A DNA stretch of 64,000 nucleotides, taken from DAIDKA01 sp963726995 (GTDB lineage: Bacteria > Pseudomonadota > Gammaproteobacteria > Steroidobacterales > Steroidobacteraceae). Position 1 is the stretch's first letter, and every line of letters starts with the position of its first letter. Of this stretch, positions 51,547 to 60,274 are shown piece by piece. The notes beneath the pieces were generated by a model. That model did not search any database and was not told where the DNA came from. It saw only the letters and a program-made list of their open reading frames with translations. Position numbers and translations under genes: made by a program. Location of the stretch: NCBI GenBank assembly GCA_963726995.1, contig CAVSEP010000004.1, positions 124,001 through 188,000 of the forward strand, read 5' to 3'.

Positions 51547-53217
51547 TTACGGAGAGGAAGGTATGGAGGCGCTCCCAGGAGTCGCCGGGCCTGCGGCGAC
51601 TTCAGGATTTGCCACCAGTGCGGCGAGCAGCGCCACCGTGGCAGCGCGGTCGGCCGGCTCTGTCTTGGATGGCGCCGGCGCTCCGGCTCCGGGCGGGCGC
51701 GGCGCACGGGCATAGTCCAGGGCGGTCTTGCCGGCGGCATCGCGCAGGCTCGGGTCCGCGCCGTGGTCGAGCAGGTACTTCACCACCCGATTCCATGCCG
51801 CCTCGGACGCGGCGAACAGCGCGGTCTCACCCTCGTGGTCGCGACCCTGGATATAGGCCACCATCTTGGCGGTGTGGGTGCGGCTGTTGAGGATGCGGGC
51901 ATTCACATTCGCGCCGTGCTCCAGCAGCAGTGCCATGGTTCGCATCGCATGCTCCTGGATGTCACCCTGGATGGGCGGCGGTCCCCCGCCGGAGCGCACC
52001 GAGCCGATCATGTTGGCGGCCGCCATCAGCGGGGTGATCTGGAACACATTGGGCGCGTCGACTTCGGCCCCATGAGCCAGCAGCGCCTGCATCGCGACCT
52101 CGTCATAGCTGAGTGTCGCCACCATCAGGGGGCCGGTGCCCCCGCGCATCATGTAGTCCTCGAATCGACCCCGGCCGTTGCCGTTGGGGCGCATGCGGGT
52201 GAGTTCATGATTGGGATCCACGCCCATGCCCAGCAGGCGGTTGACGAGGTCCATCGCCTTGGCGGTGCTCGGCGGGTGGGCAGCGGTCGCGCCGGGATAG
52301 CCGGCGAAGCCGCTCGCCGCGGCGAATGAGAAGCCCCTGCCGTGGTACGAATTCATGTCCACGGCCACATACAGCGGTGTGCGGCCGTTCATGTCCCAGG
52401 TGTTCGGGTTGGCCCCCTGGTCCAGCAGGAACATCGCGGTGTCGAAGCTGCGGTTGTCGAGCGCATTGATCAGCGGGGTGATGCCATCGGGATTGGGCTG
52501 GTTCACGTCAGCTCCCGCCTTGACGATGGCCCGCGCGCAGCGATCGCACCCGGAACGGGTCGCGTACAGCAAGGCGGTCAGGCCGCCGGTCTGCCGGAAC
52601 TGGGCGCGCGGCTCGGAGGTCATCTGCCTGGGCCAGTCGTCATACTTGGCGCGCCTTTTGACGTCCGCGCCGTGCTTGAGCAGCAGGTCGACGATATCAG
52701 GGTGGTTCTCCGCGGCCGCCCACATCAGGGCCGTCTGGCCGCGGAAATTCTCCACCGCGTTCACGTTGGCGCCGTGCGCCACCAGCAGCTGCGCGATGTT
52801 CAGTGAGCCCAGGCTGGCCGCCAGCATCAGTGCGGTCTCGCCATCCTGATTGGCCGCATTGGGATCAGCGCGCGCCTCGAGCAGCATCCGGACCAGATCC
52901 GCATCGCCCAGTTTTACGGCCTCGGCCAGCGGGGTGGCGCCGAAGTGATTGGTGACATTGGACTTCGCGCCCGCCTTCAGCAGTGCGCGCACCAGTTCGT
53001 GGTCGACGTTGTACGTCGCCCACAGCAGCGCCGTGGAACCGTCGGGCTCGACCGCGTTCACATCCACGGCCGGTGAGCTGATCGCCGCCAGTACCGCCTC
53101 GCGATTGCCGGCGCGGATCAGGTCAACCAGGGTCTGCGGGCCGGCTGCCGCGCGCGTCAGGGATGCCGCCCCCAGCAGCAGCAAACCGATGGCGGCGGTC
53201 CAACCCCCGGCGCGCAT
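51547..53217 (-). CDS. Exported ankyrin-repeat protein (second copy)
   Basis: A 556-residue protein with a signal peptide (WTAAIGLLLLGAASLTRAAAG) and about nine ankyrin repeats. Typical units are 'DGSTALLWATYNVDHELVRALLKAGA', 'NQDGETALMLAASLGSLNIAQLLVAHGA' and 'EGETALFAASEAAWNRVVKYLLDHGA' in shorter parts. A loop with 'RMRPNGNGRGRFEDYMMRGGTGP' interrupts the array. Ankyrins bind other proteins; this one would act in the periplasm. It follows the first copy by 5 bp and is closely similar to it along its length, including the interrupting loop, so it is a tandem duplication. Confidence 0.9.
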   Translation of the reverse strand: MRAGGWTAAIGLLLLGAASLTRAAAGPQTLVDLIRAGNREAVLAAISSPAVDVNAVEPDGSTALLWATYNVDHELVRALLKAGAKSNVTNHFGATPLAEAVKLGDADLVRMLLEARADPNAANQDGETALMLAASLGSLNIAQLLVAHGANVNAVENFRGQTALMWAAAENHPDIVDLLLKHGADVKRRAKYDDWPRQMTSEPRAQFRQTGGLTALLYATRSGCDRCARAIVKAGADVNQPNPDGITPLINALDNRSFDTAMFLLDQGANPNTWDMNGRTPLYVAVDMNSYHGRGFSFAAASGFAGYPGATAAHPPSTAKAMDLVNRLLGMGVDPNHELTRMRPNGNGRGRFEDYMMRGGTGPLMVATLSYDEVAMQALLAHGAEVDAPNVFQITPLMAAANMIGSVRSGGGPPPIQGDIQEHAMRTMALLLEHGANVNARILNSRTHTAKMVAYIQGRDHEGETALFAASEAAWNRVVKYLLDHGADPSLRDAAGKTALDYARAPRPPGAGAPAPSKTEPADRAATVALLAALVANPEVAAGPATPGSASIPSSP

Positions 53218-53222
53218 GGCGG

Positions 53223-54890
53223 CTAACGGGCCGCGGCGGCAGTCGCGTCCGGCCCGACGCCCGCCTTGGCCACCAGGGGCTCCAGCAGTGCCACGGTCGC
53301 GGCGCGGCTGGCGGCGTTCGAACCGCTGGGCGGCGCACCGCCGGGTCCGGCCGGGGGAGGCGTGCGGGCGTAGTCGAGGGCCGTCTTGCCGGAGGCATCG
53401 CGCAGCGTCGCATCAGCCCCGCGGTCGATCATGTGCTTCACCACCTTGTCCCAGCCGGCCTCCGCGGCCGCGAACAGGGCGGTCTGGCCCTCATGATCGC
53501 GTCCCTGGACGTAGGCGGTGAGCTTCGCGGTGTGGGTGTGACTGTTCACGATGCGGGCGTTGATGTTCGCGCCGGCCCCCAGCAGCAGGTCCATGGTCGT
53601 GATGACGCGACCCTGCACATCCCCGTCGCGGGGTCCGCCGCCGCCACCCCCGCCACCGCCACGACCAGAGCCGCTCATGCCGGCGGCCGCCATCAGCGGC
53701 GTGATCTGGAACACGTTGGGCGCATCAACGTCGGCGCCGTGAGCCAGCAGTAGCCTGATCGCCGCATCGTCGTAGCTGAGTGTCGCAATCATCAGCGGGC
53801 CGGTGCCGCCGCGCATCATGTAATCCTCGAAGCGACCCCGGCCGTTGCCATTGGGGCGCATGCGGGTGAGCTCATGGTTGGTATCGACGCCCATGCCAAT
53901 CAGCCGGTTGACCAGGTCCAGCGCCTTGGCCGTGCTCTGCGGATGCGGGGCGGTGGCGCCGGGATAGCCGGCGAAACCCGACAGGGCCGCGAAACGGCGG
54001 CCCTTGTACGAATCCATGTCCACCGCCACATACAGAGGAGTGCGGCCGTTCATGTCCCAGGTGTTCGGGTTGGCGCCCTTGTCGAGCAGAAAATTCGCGA
54101 TGTCGAAGTCGCGGTTGTCGAGCGCATTGATCAGCGGGGTAATGCCATCGGGATTGGGCTGGTTGACGTCGGCTCCCGCCTTGACGATGGCCACGGCGCA
54201 GCGGTAGCAGCCCGAGCGGGTCGCATACAGCAGGGCAGTGAGGCCGCCGGTCTGCCGGAACTGGGCGCGGGGCTCGGAGGTCATCTGCCTGGGCCAGTCA
54301 TCGTACTTGGCGCGCCGTTTGACATCCGCGCCATGCGCCAGCAACAGGTCGACGATGTCGGGGTGATTTTCGGCGGCGGCCCACATCAGGGCGTTCTGGC
54401 CGCGGAAGTTCTCCACCGCGTTCACATTCGCGCCGTGGCCGAGCAGCAGTTCCACGATCTTCAGCGAGCCCAGGCTCGAGGCCACCATCAGCGCGGTCTC
54501 GCCGTCCTGATTGGGTGCATTGGGATCCGCGTGCGCCTCGAGCAGCATCGTCACCAGATCCACATCGCCCAGTTTCACCGCCTCACTCAACGGGGATGAA
54601 CCGTAGTTGTTGGTGACGTTGGCCTTCGCGCCATCCTTCAGCAGTGCACGTACCAGCTCGTGGTCAACGTTGTACGTAGCCCACAGCAGCGCGGTGGAGC
54701 CATCGGCTTCCTTCGCATTCACGTCGACTGCGGGAGAGCTGATGGCGGCCAGCACCGCTTCGCGATTGCCGGCGCGGATAAGGTCGGCCAGCGACTCGGG
54801 GCGTGCCGCCGCCGCAACGGCTGCGCTGCCGATCGCCAGCAGCCCGACGGCTGCGGCGAGGCCGCCCGCGCGGATGGTCCACTTAAACAA
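53223..54890 (-). CDS. Exported ankyrin-repeat protein (first copy)
   Basis: A 555-residue paralogue of the next gene with signal peptide 'GGLAAAVGLLAIGSAAVAAAA' and the same ankyrin array: 'GSTALLWATYNVDHELVRAL', 'GQNALMWAAAENHPDIVDLL' and 'MNGRTPLYVAVDMDSY'. A Gly-rich insertion (SGRGGGGGGGGGPRDG) lies near residue 410, absent from the second copy. The start is TTG at 54890, overlapping the stop of the MBL gene by 8 bp, with GGGGGC upstream. Its place in the operon suggests it organises the haem, DUF1552 and MBL proteins in the periplasm; that is inference. Confidence 0.9.
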   Translation of the reverse strand: MFKWTIRAGGLAAAVGLLAIGSAAVAAAARPESLADLIRAGNREAVLAAISSPAVDVNAKEADGSTALLWATYNVDHELVRALLKDGAKANVTNNYGSSPLSEAVKLGDVDLVTMLLEAHADPNAPNQDGETALMVASSLGSLKIVELLLGHGANVNAVENFRGQNALMWAAAENHPDIVDLLLAHGADVKRRAKYDDWPRQMTSEPRAQFRQTGGLTALLYATRSGCYRCAVAIVKAGADVNQPNPDGITPLINALDNRDFDIANFLLDKGANPNTWDMNGRTPLYVAVDMDSYKGRRFAALSGFAGYPGATAPHPQSTAKALDLVNRLIGMGVDTNHELTRMRPNGNGRGRFEDYMMRGGTGPLMIATLSYDDAAIRLLLAHGADVDAPNVFQITPLMAAAGMSGSGRGGGGGGGGGPRDGDVQGRVITTMDLLLGAGANINARIVNSHTHTAKLTAYVQGRDHEGQTALFAAAEAGWDKVVKHMIDRGADATLRDASGKTALDYARTPPPAGPGGAPPSGSNAASRAATVALLEPLVAKAGVGPDATAAAAR

Positions 54891-55851
54891 TGTTGCCCCC
54901 GAAATTGGTGTAGTGGGCCCACAGGCCTTTGCTGTTGTCGTACAGGAATCGATACGGATCCTTGAACTCGCGGCTTATTTCCTTCATGACGCCGGCATCA
55001 AGCATGTCCTGGGCACTGCGGCCCTGGGTGGTGAGCAGGGTGGTGCGCTCATACAGGTGCTGCATCATGTCGCGCTCGGCCAGCAGTTGGGCGCGGGTCA
55101 TCACCGGCCCGTAGGCCGGCACGATGCGGGTATCCTCATTGGCGAGTTTGAGCAGATCGGACATAGCGTCCACCCGCCCGCCGAGCCAGCCGCCCGCGTA
55201 CCAGTCGAGCGCCGGGTCGCGCAAGGGCGAGGCCACGTCACCGACCGCGAGGACATTGGAGTCGCGGAAATACAGGTAGATGTCGCCGCGCGTATGCGCC
55301 TCGAGCAGATAGCCGAATTCGACGCTTTCGGCCCCGACCTTCAGCTCGCCCTTTTGGCGGAACGTCACCGTGGGGACGGCCGCCGGCGGCGGCGCCTTCA
55401 CCCAGCGGTCCTCCGCGGGCACGTAATAATCCGTCGCCAGCCACTGGCGGGTGATCACATGGGCATGGATGATCGCACCGGCCGCGGCGAAGTGCGCATT
55501 TCCGCCGGTCTGATCGCTGTGGTAGTGGGTGTTGAACAGGGTGTGTACGTGGGCACCCCCGAGGCTCGCCTGCACGGCCCGGGCCAGTTCCGTTGCGCCG
55601 CTGTCGACCAGCAGCACGCCATCGCCGGAAGACAGGGCGACGACATTGCCCGGTGCACCGCCGATGACGGTGATGCGATCGGACAGCTTGGTCGTCGGCA
55701 GCGCACCCGCCCGTCCGGAAGTCCCGGCGGTGCTCTCGCGTACCGGAACCTGCTGGCAGCCCGACAGGCTTCCCAGCAGCGGCACGGCTGCCAGTCCCGC
55801 GAGCCCGCTCAAGGAGGCCTGCAGGAAGTTTCTGCGATCAGTCGTCTTCAT
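54883..55851 (-). CDS. MBL-fold lipoprotein with incomplete metal site
   Basis: A 322-residue metallo-beta-lactamase-fold protein. The N-terminus has twin arginines (RRNFLQAS) and a lipobox ending at Cys32 (SLSGC), so it is probably Tat-exported and membrane-anchored. The metal motif reads HYHSDQ (H109, H111, D113, Q114) instead of H-x-H-x-D-H. H186 ('EAHTRGD') and D205 ('AVGD') are kept, but the last His position ('PGHG' in relatives) is Tyr247 ('PAYGP'). Site 1 is thus complete and site 2 lacks two His. Resembles MBL proteins found in quinoprotein relay loci. It lies between the DUF1552 and ankyrin genes. Confidence 0.87.
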   Translation of the reverse strand: MKTTDRRNFLQASLSGLAGLAAVPLLGSLSGCQQVPVRESTAGTSGRAGALPTTKLSDRITVIGGAPGNVVALSSGDGVLLVDSGATELARAVQASLGGAHVHTLFNTHYHSDQTGGNAHFAAAGAIIHAHVITRQWLATDYYVPAEDRWVKAPPPAAVPTVTFRQKGELKVGAESVEFGYLLEAHTRGDIYLYFRDSNVLAVGDVASPLRDPALDWYAGGWLGGRVDAMSDLLKLANEDTRIVPAYGPVMTRAQLLAERDMMQHLYERTTLLTTQGRSAQDMLDAGVMKEISREFKDPYRFLYDNSKGLWAHYTNFGGNIV

Positions 55852-55866
55852 GACTTAAGGCTTCTT

Positions 55867-57217
55867 CTAGACTTCAGTGATGATGCCGGTGCTGTTGCCA
55901 AAGCTGGCCTGCTTGATCCCGACCTTGTTCAGAATCGTCAGGTGCAGATTGGCCAGCGGCGTGCGCGCGGGCAGCGTGAGATTCTTGCCGCCCACGTGCG
56001 CGCCGTTGGCACCGCCCACCAGAACCTCCGGCAGCGGATAGTTGTCGTGCTGGTTGCTGTTGCCCATGTTCGAGCCGTACAGAAACAGCGAATGGTCCAG
56101 GATGCTGCCTTCGCCTTCCTTGATGGTCGAGAGCTTCTTGACGAAGTCCGCGAATCGCTCCATGTGATAGCGCTGGATGACCGTGAGGCGGCGGATGCGC
56201 TCGCGGTCATTGGAATGGTGGCTGACGGGGTGGAAGGAATCCGGCACGCCGACATGGTTGTAGGTGCGGTTGGTGCCCTCGGCGACCATGACGTAGGAGG
56301 CCACGCGGGTCAGGTCGGCCTGATAGGCCAACGCGATCAGGTCGAACATCAGCCTGACCTGCTTGTCGAAATCGTCGAGTTCACCGACCGGTGCGACCGG
56401 CACGTTGACGCCGGAGAAATCCCGGGAACTGGCCATGTTGACGCGGCGTTCGACCTCGCGAACGGTATCAAGATATTCCGCCAGCTTCTGCCGGTCGCCG
56501 GGCCCCAGGTCATTGCTCAAGCGCCTTGGCACGGTCTGAAACCATGTCGAGGATGCTGGCGTTCTTGCGCAGCAGTGCATCGCGTTCGGCGGCCGTGTCG
56601 CCTTCACCCATGAGCTGGATGAACACCTTGCGCGGGTTGTACTCCATCGGCAGTGGTGAGTTGGGACCGGAGTAGGCGGTCGTGGAGGCGTAGTAACAGC
56701 CCGCGCCGCCGCAGGCAGCCACCTGGATGGTGGTCTCCGAGGCGACTTCCAGCGAGGGCAGGGCGGTCTTTTGTCCGATGTGCTGGGCAATCACCTGATC
56801 GAGCGTGATCGCCATGCTGGCGCCCTTGGCGGCGGTGTCAGGACGCACGCAGGACAGCCAGGTCGCGGGATTGAGTGTGTGGACAGAGCCACCGGCCGCG
56901 AGATTCTCGATGTTCTCGAAGGTCGTGACGTAGTTCTTGACCGGGTCCAGAGGTGCCACCGTGTGCCCGAGCTTGAAGTCCGCACCCTTGCCGCTGGAGG
57001 TCCAGGCATCGACTTCCTTGCCGAAGGGCGTGTTGTTGGCGATCGCACCATGCGGAATGTAGAAGAACCCGGCGCGGGTCTTCGGTGCGGCCGCGGTCTG
57101 GGCCAGTGCGGTGGCGGCCGGCACCATGGCGTCCAGGAACGGCAGGGCCAGAGCCACGCCGCTGCCACGCAGGAAATGGCGTCGGGACAGGTGCTTCTTG
57201 GTCAGGAACGTTGCCAT
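55867..57217 (-). pseudogene. DUF1552 Tat-exported protein, interrupted by a single-base frameshift
   Basis: Two frames make one DUF1552 protein. The first starts MATFLTKKHLSRRHFLRGSG, a Tat signal, with 'AGFFYIPHGAIANNTPFG' and 'SLEVASETTIQVAACGGAGC'. It breaks at 'MVSDRAKALEQ'. The other frame resumes 'SNDLGPGDRQKLAEYLDTV' and continues with 'HHSNDRERIRRLTVIQRYH' and 'LYGSNMGNSNQHDNYPLP'. The span is 450 codons plus one base, so one extra base, probably a T in GCGCTTGAG near 56520, explains it; the repaired protein has 449 residues. DUF1552 belongs to the alkaline phosphatase/sulfatase-like fold and is nearly always next to DUF1592 genes. Function unknown. Confidence 0.82.
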
Positions 57218-57233
57218 CGACTTGTCTCTCCAG

Positions 57234-59711
57234 TCACTGCTTCGTTAGGTCGCTGCTGCGGGTGTCATTGGCTGCCACCTTGGTTGGTGACAGTTTCGGC
57301 GGCGCTTCGGCCCCCTGGCGTCGGAACGAATCGCTGTTGACGATTCCGGTAATGAGCGCGCCCAGGGTGTAGTCGTGCGCGCCGGCCTCACGGACGATCG
57401 TGCGGACCTGGGGCATGTCGTAATATTCAAGTTCCCGGTTCAGCGCATACATCATCAGGCGCTTGGTCACCGTCGTCGGGAACTGCTCCGGGCGCCGCGT
57501 CAGATAGCGGCGCAGGTCCGCCGGGCCGTGCAGCACCGCACCGCTCGACAGCTCCGCCGTGGGATCGATCGGCAGCTGCTTGGCTTGCTGCACGTCGATC
57601 GTGCGCCAGCGCCCGGTGACATCGAAATTCTCCATCGCCAGCCCATACGGATCCATCACGCCATGGCAGCCCTTGCAGGTGGGGTTCGCTCGGTGGGCTT
57701 CGAGCCTGGCGCGCACCGTGGCCGGCGGCTGTCCCTCGTGGACCGACAGATCCGTGTTGACTCCGGGCGGCGGCGGCGTCGGCGGCGTGCCCAGAATCCG
57801 GTCAAGGACGTATTCACCGCGCAGCACCGGCGAGGTGCGGTCGCCGTAGGAAGTTCGCAGCTCCACGGCGCCCTTGCCCAGCAGCCCCCAGCGGTTCTCA
57901 TCCTTGAGCGTCACTCGCCGGAATTGCGGTCCCAGGACGCCTGCGATGCCGTACTGGCGGGCGAGGGACTCATTCACGAAGGTGTAGTCAGCGGTCATCA
58001 GTTCGGTGACGTTGCGATTTCCCAGCAGCACGCTGGTCAGGAAGAGGCGAATCTCGGTTTCGAAATTACCGCGCATCGCCGCATTGAAGGCCGGGTCCAG
58101 CGGTTCGACCTGGGCCAATGTGGCCATGTTCAGCCACGAGAAGGCGAAGTTCTCGATCAGCGACTGGGCGCGCGGGTCCTTGAGCATGCGCTCCACCTGG
58201 GTCTTCATGACCGCGGGGTCGGCGAGCTGGTTCCGGGTCGCAAGTCCGATCAGCTGCTCATCGGGGCCCTCGTTCCACAGGAAGAAGGACAGGCGCGAGG
58301 CGAGCTCCAGATCGCTCAGCTGCCGGGATTGACCGGGCGTCGGGGACGCTGAGATGGACCGATACAAGAAGTCGGGGCTAGAGAGCACCGCGGTCACGAG
58401 TTCGGTCACGCCGGAATCGAATCCGCCCGGTTCACCCCGACCCGTCGTATAGAACTTCATCAGCAGCTGCACGTCCGCGTCGGTCACCGGACGGCGATAG
58501 GCCTGGGTGGCCAGATGCCGCGCGATGCGCTCAGCACATGGACGCTCCTCGGTTTCCTGCTTGGGTTGGCAGACAAAGATCTTGGCCCGGCTATCGCTCA
58601 AGGACAGTCCCTGTGGGGAGAAGGGGCCGACGACCTGCACGCCGTCGCGGATGATGGGCATGCCGGAGACCTTGCCGGCCCCGGTCGGATCGTTGCTCTC
58701 CGCCAATGAGCGCTCGATGAAGGTGACGGTCACCGAGTGAGAACCGGCGGTCACGTGGGCTGGGATGCCGGAGATTTCGGCGACGACCGCGGTGCGGCCC
58801 TTGGGCCCGTCGCGGTCGGCGAGGCTCAGGTCCTCGAATCCACCGATCTGCCTGCGGGCCACTTCCGCGCCGTCGATCAGGACGACCATCGTGGCCCGCG
58901 TCTCCATGCCGCGCGGATACAGGCCCGCATCGATGCTGTCGCCTTCCAGGAAGTTGAAGCGGTATTCACCATCGTGCGGGAAGACGTGCGTGAAATTCAC
59001 GCCGCCGCGGGTGCCGAGCGGATATCCGTCCTTGTGAGTCAGCTGCGTGGGCGACCCAGGCCCCGCCTGGCCGCCGCCGCCGCCGCCGCCCCGATAGAAG
59101 ACGTTTTCCATTTTTGGCACCGGCTCGCCGATCGCGCGCTGCGCGACGCGGCGCGCCGCCGACAGGTACTGCTCCATGAAGGAGGGCGAGATCACCAGGG
59201 CCCCGGCGATATTGCTGAAGCCGTCGACCTCGATCTCGGTGGGCAGAATCTGCTTAGGATCCACATCCACCCCGACCAGGTCCTTCACCGAGGCGGCGAA
59301 TTCGGCGCGACTGAGTCGCTGGATCGGCACATGCCCGACCGAGTGACCCTGGGTGGCGGTATCGATCGAAGCCTCGAGATAGTCCACCACGGTGTCGACA
59401 TCGGCCTGGGCGGGCTGCGGTACGCCGGCGGGCGGCATCAGCCGGGAGCGCAGCTTGGCGATGGCCTTTTCCCACACTTCAGGGCTCTGGCCGGTGTGGT
59501 TCAGGTCCAGGGTATCCATGGCCAGGCTGCCGGCCCAGTCATCCGCGTTGTGGCATTTCTCGCAGCGGGTGTTGACCATGTTGGTGAACACCTTGTTGGC
59601 GGCATCGGCCGGCGCCGCGTCCTGAGCGGCCTGCGCGGCGAGGGAGGCCAGCGGCACGCAGGCACCGGCCAGCATCAGCACATACTTGAACGGGGCTCCG
59701 CGCTTGCGCAT
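57234..59711 (-). CDS. DUF1592/DUF1588/DUF1595/DUF1587/DUF1585 exported di-haem protein
   Basis: An 825-residue exported protein with signal peptide 'YVLMLAGACVPLASLAAQA'. A cytochrome-type motif CEKCH (Cys50, Cys53, His54) and 'LRSRLMPPAGVPQP' form the N-terminal haem domain. DUF1587 ('VPIQRLSRAEFAASVKDLVG'), a carbohydrate-binding-like middle, DUF1595 ('RIARHLATQAYRRPVTD'), DUF1592 ('LASRLSFFLWNEGPDEQL'), DUF1588 with a second motif CKGCHG ('MDPYGLAMENFD') and DUF1585 ('TKRLMMYALNRELEYYD') follow. The family is abundant in Planctomycetes and scattered elsewhere; function unknown. ATG 59711 has GGAG upstream. The DUF1552 gene follows after 16 bp. Confidence 0.92.
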   Translation of the reverse strand: MRKRGAPFKYVLMLAGACVPLASLAAQAAQDAAPADAANKVFTNMVNTRCEKCHNADDWAGSLAMDTLDLNHTGQSPEVWEKAIAKLRSRLMPPAGVPQPAQADVDTVVDYLEASIDTATQGHSVGHVPIQRLSRAEFAASVKDLVGVDVDPKQILPTEIEVDGFSNIAGALVISPSFMEQYLSAARRVAQRAIGEPVPKMENVFYRGGGGGGGQAGPGSPTQLTHKDGYPLGTRGGVNFTHVFPHDGEYRFNFLEGDSIDAGLYPRGMETRATMVVLIDGAEVARRQIGGFEDLSLADRDGPKGRTAVVAEISGIPAHVTAGSHSVTVTFIERSLAESNDPTGAGKVSGMPIIRDGVQVVGPFSPQGLSLSDSRAKIFVCQPKQETEERPCAERIARHLATQAYRRPVTDADVQLLMKFYTTGRGEPGGFDSGVTELVTAVLSSPDFLYRSISASPTPGQSRQLSDLELASRLSFFLWNEGPDEQLIGLATRNQLADPAVMKTQVERMLKDPRAQSLIENFAFSWLNMATLAQVEPLDPAFNAAMRGNFETEIRLFLTSVLLGNRNVTELMTADYTFVNESLARQYGIAGVLGPQFRRVTLKDENRWGLLGKGAVELRTSYGDRTSPVLRGEYVLDRILGTPPTPPPPGVNTDLSVHEGQPPATVRARLEAHRANPTCKGCHGVMDPYGLAMENFDVTGRWRTIDVQQAKQLPIDPTAELSSGAVLHGPADLRRYLTRRPEQFPTTVTKRLMMYALNRELEYYDMPQVRTIVREAGAHDYTLGALITGIVNSDSFRRQGAEAPPKLSPTKVAANDTRSSDLTKQ

Positions 59712-60274
59712 TTCCACTCCAGCCTATTGAATCTCAGCACCTTATTATGCGGCCGCCGGACGCCGCCACACTAATGTAACGGAAGATAGCGCGCGCTCCG
59801 TGAGCCGGGCGCCGCAATCGAATTAGGGTCGCCGTCGAGGCGTATCCAGGTGTCGGTCCGGCCGCGTTGACATGTCACCCGGAACGGTCACCGCCCTGGT
59901 CGCAAGGATCCACTTTACTACAAATAAATCATATATTTACAGATCTCTTCTCAGAGATATGTCGAGCGTCTTCCGGCCTTTCCGGCGAGCGCTATTATGT
60001 CGGCGCAAAGATGAAGTTCTGCGCGGGACACGACGCGCGGGCAGTGCCACGTCTGGGGAAGTTTGTAACGACGCGCACCTGGGCGGCATCAGTCGCCGCG
60101 ACGCTTTTCCTGGTCGGGTGCGCGGCGGCGGATAAAATGTCGATCCGCCGCCTTGAGTCCGGGAATGTAGGACAACGACCACGGCGCCTGGCGTGGCGGG
60201 GACGGTTGTGCACCGGGGGCGCTGACCAAAGAATGGTAACTGCCATGTCGCTTCGAATCCCTTAGGAAGTACCG
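59712..60274. other. Divergent intergenic region, with a doubtful small lipoprotein frame
   Basis: About 560 bp between the divergent DUF1592 and lipase genes. A run near 59918-59945 is strikingly AT-rich (CTACAAATAAATCATATAT) compared with its surroundings and probably holds promoter elements. A plus-strand frame from ATG 60011 to 60265 has a lipoprotein-like segment (AASVAATLFLVGC) but no ribosome site, and an arginine-rich remainder unlike real proteins, so I do not call it a gene. Confidence 0.4.

Noticed and set aside
54607..56613. 668-codon plus-strand open frame opposite the ankyrin, MBL and DUF1552 genes
   Set aside because: No domain pattern, and it crosses three real gene boundaries on the other strand.
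60011..60265. Possible small lipoprotein (segment ending LFLVGC)
   Set aside because: No ribosome site and an arginine-rich remainder unlike real lipoproteins.
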